Source of the DNA: Zoroaster sp. YZ-2022
Taxonomy: Eukaryota > Echinodermata > Asteroidea > Forcipulatida > Zoroasteridae
Length of the DNA: 64,000 nucleotides
Assembly: GCA_029582265.1 (NCBI GenBank)
Contig: CM055837.1
Span: 10,057,926-10,121,925, forward strand
Reading direction: 5' to 3'
This document shows positions 1 to 64,000 of the stretch, one piece after another. A model generated the notes under the pieces. The model searched no databases and had not been told where the DNA came from. It saw nothing but the letters and a program-made list of their open reading frames with translations. The position numbers were made by a program, and so were the translations under genes. Position 1 is the first letter of the stretch, and each line of letters starts with the position of its first letter.

Positions 1-297
1 GAATAATTTATCTCAGAATCACACAACTCAAGAGAGATTGAATACATGGTCCTACCACAAACCTACTCTATTTATCACTTCCCACCATGCAAACCATTTA
101 TTGTCTTATTCTTGTATTATAGTCATGAATATCCCTGTTTCTAGAGAAAATGATTTATAGGTCAATCGGTATTTTTTGTTATAGGTATTAACTTTTTGTT
201 AACTTGAAACACTAATGCTCCTCGATAATACTTATATCAATCACAGAACCGACAAGCCAGTCTGCCATATTAAAAGGGAGGTAGAGGGCTATAGTTG

Positions 298-600
298 ATT
301 AACTCATTCTACTACTACAAGGGTCAAAATCAGTCAAAATGTTCATATACTTCCCAAGGTATATCTAGTGCACTTAAAAGTCATATGATCCTGCCAAACC
401 TGATATGTAGTAAGTACATTTACAGGTCAAAATGAGTCAACCGTTTTTGACTGGTAAAAAAAAAGCATTGTCTGGTATTGTTCAGGGTGGTCAAAATGAC
501 AGTCAAAACCAGTCAAAAATGCCCCTGTGTGCACATTTGGGTCAACAGTAAAAAAAGGTAGTTGACTGGTTTCGACCAATATATCGTCCATGTACGTAAT
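298..600 (-). mobile_element. MITE family A, copy 1
   Basis: About 300 bp, reversed relative to the copies at 6344 and 37100. The shared core reads as ttgacccaaatgtgcacaca and GTCAAAA/TTTTGAC words repeated on both strands. TTAA at 298-301 abuts the end. Confidence 0.75.
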
Positions 601-1668
601 TCGCTGCACTCGTGAATTGACGCACCTACTTTTGGCTTAGCATTTCTCGGAAAACTTACAAATCTATGGCGTATTACTGGTTGCATAAACTTATCTAAGT
701 CGTGCTTGTTACAGAAATAAAAATTATAGTGAAATTGTATGATTTACTGGAAAGTTAGTGCTTGTGAAAGTGGAAAAAGTTGTTTAACCACTGATTTTAC
801 TAGATACAAATAGTAAGAGATTTACATGACCTCAATTTTTTTTTCACGAACATCTGTGATTTTATTGTTCTATGCTGTCAACAAGCTGTTGTCTGTGGAA
901 ACCAAAATATATGAATGCTTTGCATTTGCAATGATTTTTTAAAGAAATACTGATCCTCAAAATGGACACATTCCTTATAGAAGAAGCGAATGAAGACTAC
1001 TTAATTCGTTGGTGTTTATTTCGACGGTAGTGGAAAATTATTGAGAAAATGAAACATTAATATCATGGTTATGAAAAGAAATCTTTTATTTGACAAAATG
1101 TTGACAGCATTTTTACACATTTCAAAGTTTTAAAGTACTTTTTGCAAAAACTTTAACGACCTTCCATTTTGTTGGTCTTTCAAGAATATTGATTAAAAGT
1201 TTTGAGAGCTTCTCCAAATTATACCATTTTATTTTAAAAAATTAAAACAATATTTTATTTTCAAAATTTAAAAACAATTTTACAACCATCTGGAATAAGA
1301 TGAAACATGATTCAACTGTTTTTCTTCTTGGGCACATTTTCTGTGCTTTCATGAACTTTAACAGTTTGGGGGTGAGTCATTATACCAACATCAATTTTCT
1401 GATGACTACAATTCTGTGCGTCTCAAAAAACGGCGCTCAAGATGTCCACGCGTATGATCATGCATTGAAATTCTGCATTTCACAAGAGAATCCTTCACTG
1501 AAACAAACTGAAACACCAAACTGCTAATTTCATTTGTAAGTTACCTTCCAGTTGATTATATAACCTTAGGTGCGTCATTTAGGGTAAATTGAGGATACAT
1601 GTAGCTACTTCCCATTGAAGTGCAGCAATAGAAGCAGGGTTAATAATGGTGATTTGAACCTTGAGCTG
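601..1668. other. AT-rich intron sequence, likely TRIM 3' flank
   Basis: No exon, repeat family or RNA gene recognised. It is strongly AT-rich; minus-strand AATAAA motifs near 1253-1258 could end the TRIM transcript. Confidence 0.4.
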
Positions 1669-2781
1669 TTATTGAACTACCTGTCCAATAGGTGCTGTCA
1701 GAGGAGAACCAGCTTGGAAATCAATAAGTGCCTGTCTTTCCAGTCTGTTCTTTTCGGTATGGTCAATTACAACCTTGGCTACTTCCTCCAGGTCACCCAG
1801 TATCTTTTTCTTCTTTTTGAGTAAGTCATTGACGTTGGTGTGTGACATAAGGGTCTTGATTGTTTCCAGGCATTGATCCACTGTTGCAAGCTTCTCTTTC
1901 TCATTTATCAGAGAAATCTTTATTTCCGTGGCCCTCGACTGTCCAGTTTTTGTGACCTGGTCATGGAGTTTTTGTTCTTGCTGTCTGATATACGCAATGC
2001 TGGAGTTTGCCGTCTGGGAAATCTTATATTTGGTGTTGGCGATGGCGAAATCAAGCCTGGTGCTGGAGTGCACCGTCATATCTCGGATTGCTTTTAGCTC
2101 CGTCTTCTTCGCTTCTGCTGTGGCCATGAGTTTGAACACTGACTGTTTGAAGAGACCGCCGGCTTCCTCCGTAGTGTAGTACATGTGCTCCGGCTGTTTG
2201 TGGTTGTCGACGATGCACTCGGCACAAATGAGCATCTGGCACTTTTCGCAGAAGAGGCACATGTCCTGTCCGGGGTGTTTGTCACACTTTGGTGTGTGCT
2301 GAGTGACGGCGACCTGGCTGGACTGCGCATCCGTCAAGGGTGTGATCTTGTGCGACTTCATCTTGGAGAGCCTCTGGTGTGCCTGCTGGCAGGCAATGCA
2401 GAGATAATCTTCACAGTCCAGGCACCGCGAGATGGCTTCTTTCTCCTCGTCGCATGCCTGACATACGACCTTTATCCTCTGACCCTTAATGATCAACTCC
2501 TGCTCGTTGATCTCTTCAATAAGGGACGCCATGGAGACATTGTCTGCCAGCCCCAGGATGCCTTCCTCGGTCAGTTGTGTCTTTTCTCTGCAGACTGGGC
2601 AGACAAGAAAAGTGGAACCTTCCGATTTGTTTCCCGATATTTCTTTGAGACACGCATAGCAGAAGCAGTGAGAACACGCAAGGAGTTTGGGCGTCTTGTA
2701 TCGGTCAAAACAGATCGTGCACTCGAGATGACCTCGGCTGATTTTGTCCAGAATGGATGTAGTCATGACTCCGGTTGCCAT
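1669..2781 (-). CDS. TRIM-like RING / B-box / coiled-coil protein
   Basis: A 370-residue protein with the layout of a TRIM E3 ubiquitin ligase. RING finger at residues 20-65: LECTICFDRYKTPKLLACSH, then CFCYAC and a CPVC pair. B-box 1-like zinc site at about 106-145 (VVCQACDEEKEAISRC... CLDCEDYLC). B-box 2 at about 165-205 (CDKHPGQDMCLFCEKCQMLI, CAECIVDNHKQPEH). A coiled coil follows to the end. There is no SPRY, NHL or filamin domain, so it is a short TRIM. I chose the ATG at 2781, because a TGCAG acceptor lies just upstream on the minus strand (2786-2787), suggesting a non-coding 5' exon. An in-frame ATG at 2835 would add 18 residues. Candidate AATAAA signals lie near 1253-1258. It sits antisense inside an MDN1 intron. 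The ubiquitin-ligase role is inferred from the family. Confidence 0.88.
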   Translation of the reverse strand: MATGVMTTSILDKISRGHLECTICFDRYKTPKLLACSHCFCYACLKEISGNKSEGSTFLVCPVCREKTQLTEEGILGLADNVSMASLIEEINEQELIIKGQRIKVVCQACDEEKEAISRCLDCEDYLCIACQQAHQRLSKMKSHKITPLTDAQSSQVAVTQHTPKCDKHPGQDMCLFCEKCQMLICAECIVDNHKQPEHMYYTTEEAGGLFKQSVFKLMATAEAKKTELKAIRDMTVHSSTRLDFAIANTKYKISQTANSSIAYIRQQEQKLHDQVTKTGQSRATEIKISLINEKEKLATVDQCLETIKTLMSHTNVNDLLKKKKKILGDLEEVAKVVIDHTEKNRLERQALIDFQAGSPLTAPIGQVVQ

Positions 2782-3050
2782 CTTGCTGCAAAAGGAATTT
2801 AAAACCAAACCTGAACTCACCATGTTTAATGTCAAATAAACAAATGCATTTTTTTTTAAATGAATAAATAAATAAATAAAAAAGCTTTGTGAAATCCTAA
2901 GAAATATAAACCATACCTTTTTAAAATTCAGTGCAATGATTGTAGGAATGCAGAAGCTTTAAAATGCAAAGTCTGATATCAGAATTACATGTACTGTTGC
3001 ATGGAGATTTTATACTTTTTGCTACAGTCCTTCAATGCATATGCTGTACA

Positions 3051-3955
3051 TGTTCCAGTTGCAACACAGACAATGAGATCGATGTGATTAGAAGTATCTG
3101 TTTAATACCCAAAGTGTAAAGTCCAAGTCTATGTTTCATGCGATTTCATATCTTTGGAAATCCCCTCACTTGAAATCATATCTCTTTGACATCGGTCACC
3201 AGGTTGAACCCATTATTTCACATGACCTTTTTCCTTGCATGTTTGTGCATGCAGTCTCATGGCAAGTAAAGGTTATTAGTTGAACCTTCCAGCTTTTCAG
3301 TCGGACAAAATGTTAACAAAAGCTGATCCCTAATATACTCTTTTTGAATGAATGTTTTCCTTTTTGCACAAATATTCAAGTAAGTTTTATATTTTGGAAA
3401 CAAAAAGCAAAGAAATGAGTACATTTGTATATTTTTTTAAACTTTCATTACCGATTTGTTTCAACAGGATGTCCCACTGGTTACCGAATTGCCTTCCTAG
3501 TAATGCATGAATGTTCCAGTTGCAACACAGACAATGAGATCGATGCGATCGGAAGTATCTGTTTACCCAAAGTGTAAAGTTCAAGTCTATGTTTCATGCG
3601 ATTTCATATCTTTGGAAATCCCCTCCACTTGAAATCATATCTCTTTGACACCAGGTTGAACCCATTATTTTCACATTACCTTTTTCCTTGCATGTTTGTG
3701 TATGCAGTCTCATGGCAAGTAAAGGTTATTAGTTGAACCTTCCAGCTTTTCAGTCGGACAAAATGTTAACAAAAGCTGATCCCTAATATACTCTTTTTGA
3801 ATTAATGTTTTCCTTTTTGCACAAATATTCAAGTAAGTTTTATATTTTGGAAACAAAAGGCAAAGAAATGAGTACATTTGTATATTTTTAAAACTTTCAT
3901 TACCGATTTGTTTCAACAGGATGTCCCACTGGTTACCGAATTGCCTTCCTAGTCA
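3051..3955. repeat. Tandem duplication, two copies of about 460 bp
   Basis: Copy 1 runs from about 3051 to 3509 and copy 2 from about 3512 to 3955. Both start gttccagttgcaacacagac and end near ggttaccgaattgccttcct. They differ by a few substitutions and small indels, so the duplication is fairly recent. No protein is recognisable. Confidence 0.9.
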
Positions 3956-4545
3956 TGCATTAATTCACACGTTATTGCACAACAGTATGCATCCATTTAC
4001 AGGCACTTTTTCTAAACTCGTTTTTCATCATGAAGAATTTGTTGGAGAAAGATATATTCAATGAAATGATTGTTTCTCATGAAATTTTCTTTTAAATGAT
4101 ACCAAAATCAATGGGATTACATTTAAAATGATCAGGTTATTTATTTTACTTCCCCTGACCTTGTTTCACAAACACAGAGAGCATTTTGTACATGTGTATG
4201 GCGTTCCATAGCACAAATGGCCATTGAAAGGATAGACTTGTATTATGTCTGATTTCTATAATAGCAACATGTAGGTTGGGATATACCATTGGAAAGATAA
4301 GGAATCAGTCTTTTCAACCATATATAGCATGGGTATGGACTGCGAAGAAGGGAAAAAATACAGCTGTTTTAAAAGCTGGTCATGATACTCCCAAATAAGT
4401 GCTGTGTGTGTGGTGACCTTGGTCGACTAAAGTCGCCAATGGTAAGCAACAGGGGGTATGTGTGTTGTCAATTAAAATCGCCAATGGTAATGAAAGGGTT
4501 AATTTTTAATTTTTAATTTTTAATTTTTAATTTTTTTCTCAAAAG
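3956..4545. other. Intron sequence before exon 1
   Basis: No element recognised until 4500-4537, where a 7-bp AATTTTT tandem run merges into the polypyrimidine tract of exon 1. Confidence 0.5.
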
Positions 4546-63785
<59,240 letters not shown>

Positions 63786-64000
63786 GTTAGTACTGATCAA
63801 AGAGAGTAGATGTTATAGATGCAGTGATATGTATGCATACGTATTACTCTCGATGCTGAATGACACAAGGCTTACAATTGTTCATAATTTGACCATTTGA
63901 TTATACTTGCTTTTGGCAACAAGTTAAATTTTTAATAAACTAGAAATAATAATAATAAAAATATTTAGCAATTCTGTAACTCACACTGGTCTACAGCTAA

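Noticed and set aside
1300..1527. Possible MDN1 exon upstream of exon 1
   Set aside because: The 75-codon frame has no midasin-like motif or convincing splice sites.

Overview
The window is animal nuclear DNA from one large, intron-rich gene. On the + strand I could follow 50 consecutive coding exons (4546..63785) of midasin (MDN1/Rea1), the giant dynein-like AAA+ ATPase that strips assembly factors from pre-60S ribosomal particles. Every exon joins the next in a compatible phase, giving 9,623 coding bases and 3,207 uninterrupted codons. They run from what looks like the end of the AAA ring, through the long linker and the acidic D/E-rich tail, into the C-terminal MIDAS domain with its DDSSSM metal site. 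The N-terminal AAA ring lies upstream of the window and the last part of the MIDAS domain downstream. The organism is probably a marine invertebrate deuterostome (an echinoderm is my first guess), because the protein is close to vertebrate midasin while the introns are full of tRNA-derived SINEs, MITEs and minisatellites. The species cannot be fixed from the sequence alone.

Layout. 1..4545 is an upstream MDN1 intron that carries an antisense, single-coding-exon TRIM-type RING/B-box gene (1669..2781, minus) and a 460-bp tandem duplication. 4546..18390 holds exons 1-16 (ring end and linker). 18430..21358 is a 2.9-kb array of an 81-bp satellite in intron 16. 21617..26222 holds exons 17-23, with further satellite pieces in intron 19. 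Intron 23 (26223..31977) holds two non-LTR retrotransposon remnants flanked by a perfect 36-bp inverted repeat. 31978..44672 holds exons 24-35. 46134..56760 holds exons 36-45, the acidic tail. 58115..63785 holds exons 46-50, with a second plus-strand satellite array in intron 47.

The non-coding part is a layered record of transposition. There is a class II tRNA-derived SINE (seven long copies), several MITE families flanked by TTAA, three hAT-like MITEs with 8-bp target duplications, a fold-back family with arms of more than 100 bp, and nested insertions that give a relative age order. Several of these elements contain tandem arrays (81-bp, 44-bp, 97-bp and 21-bp units), which suggests that MITE ends or interiors are repeatedly turned into minisatellites here.

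I found no clearly new protein system. The long open frames in the satellites are best explained by a repeat unit whose length is a multiple of three.
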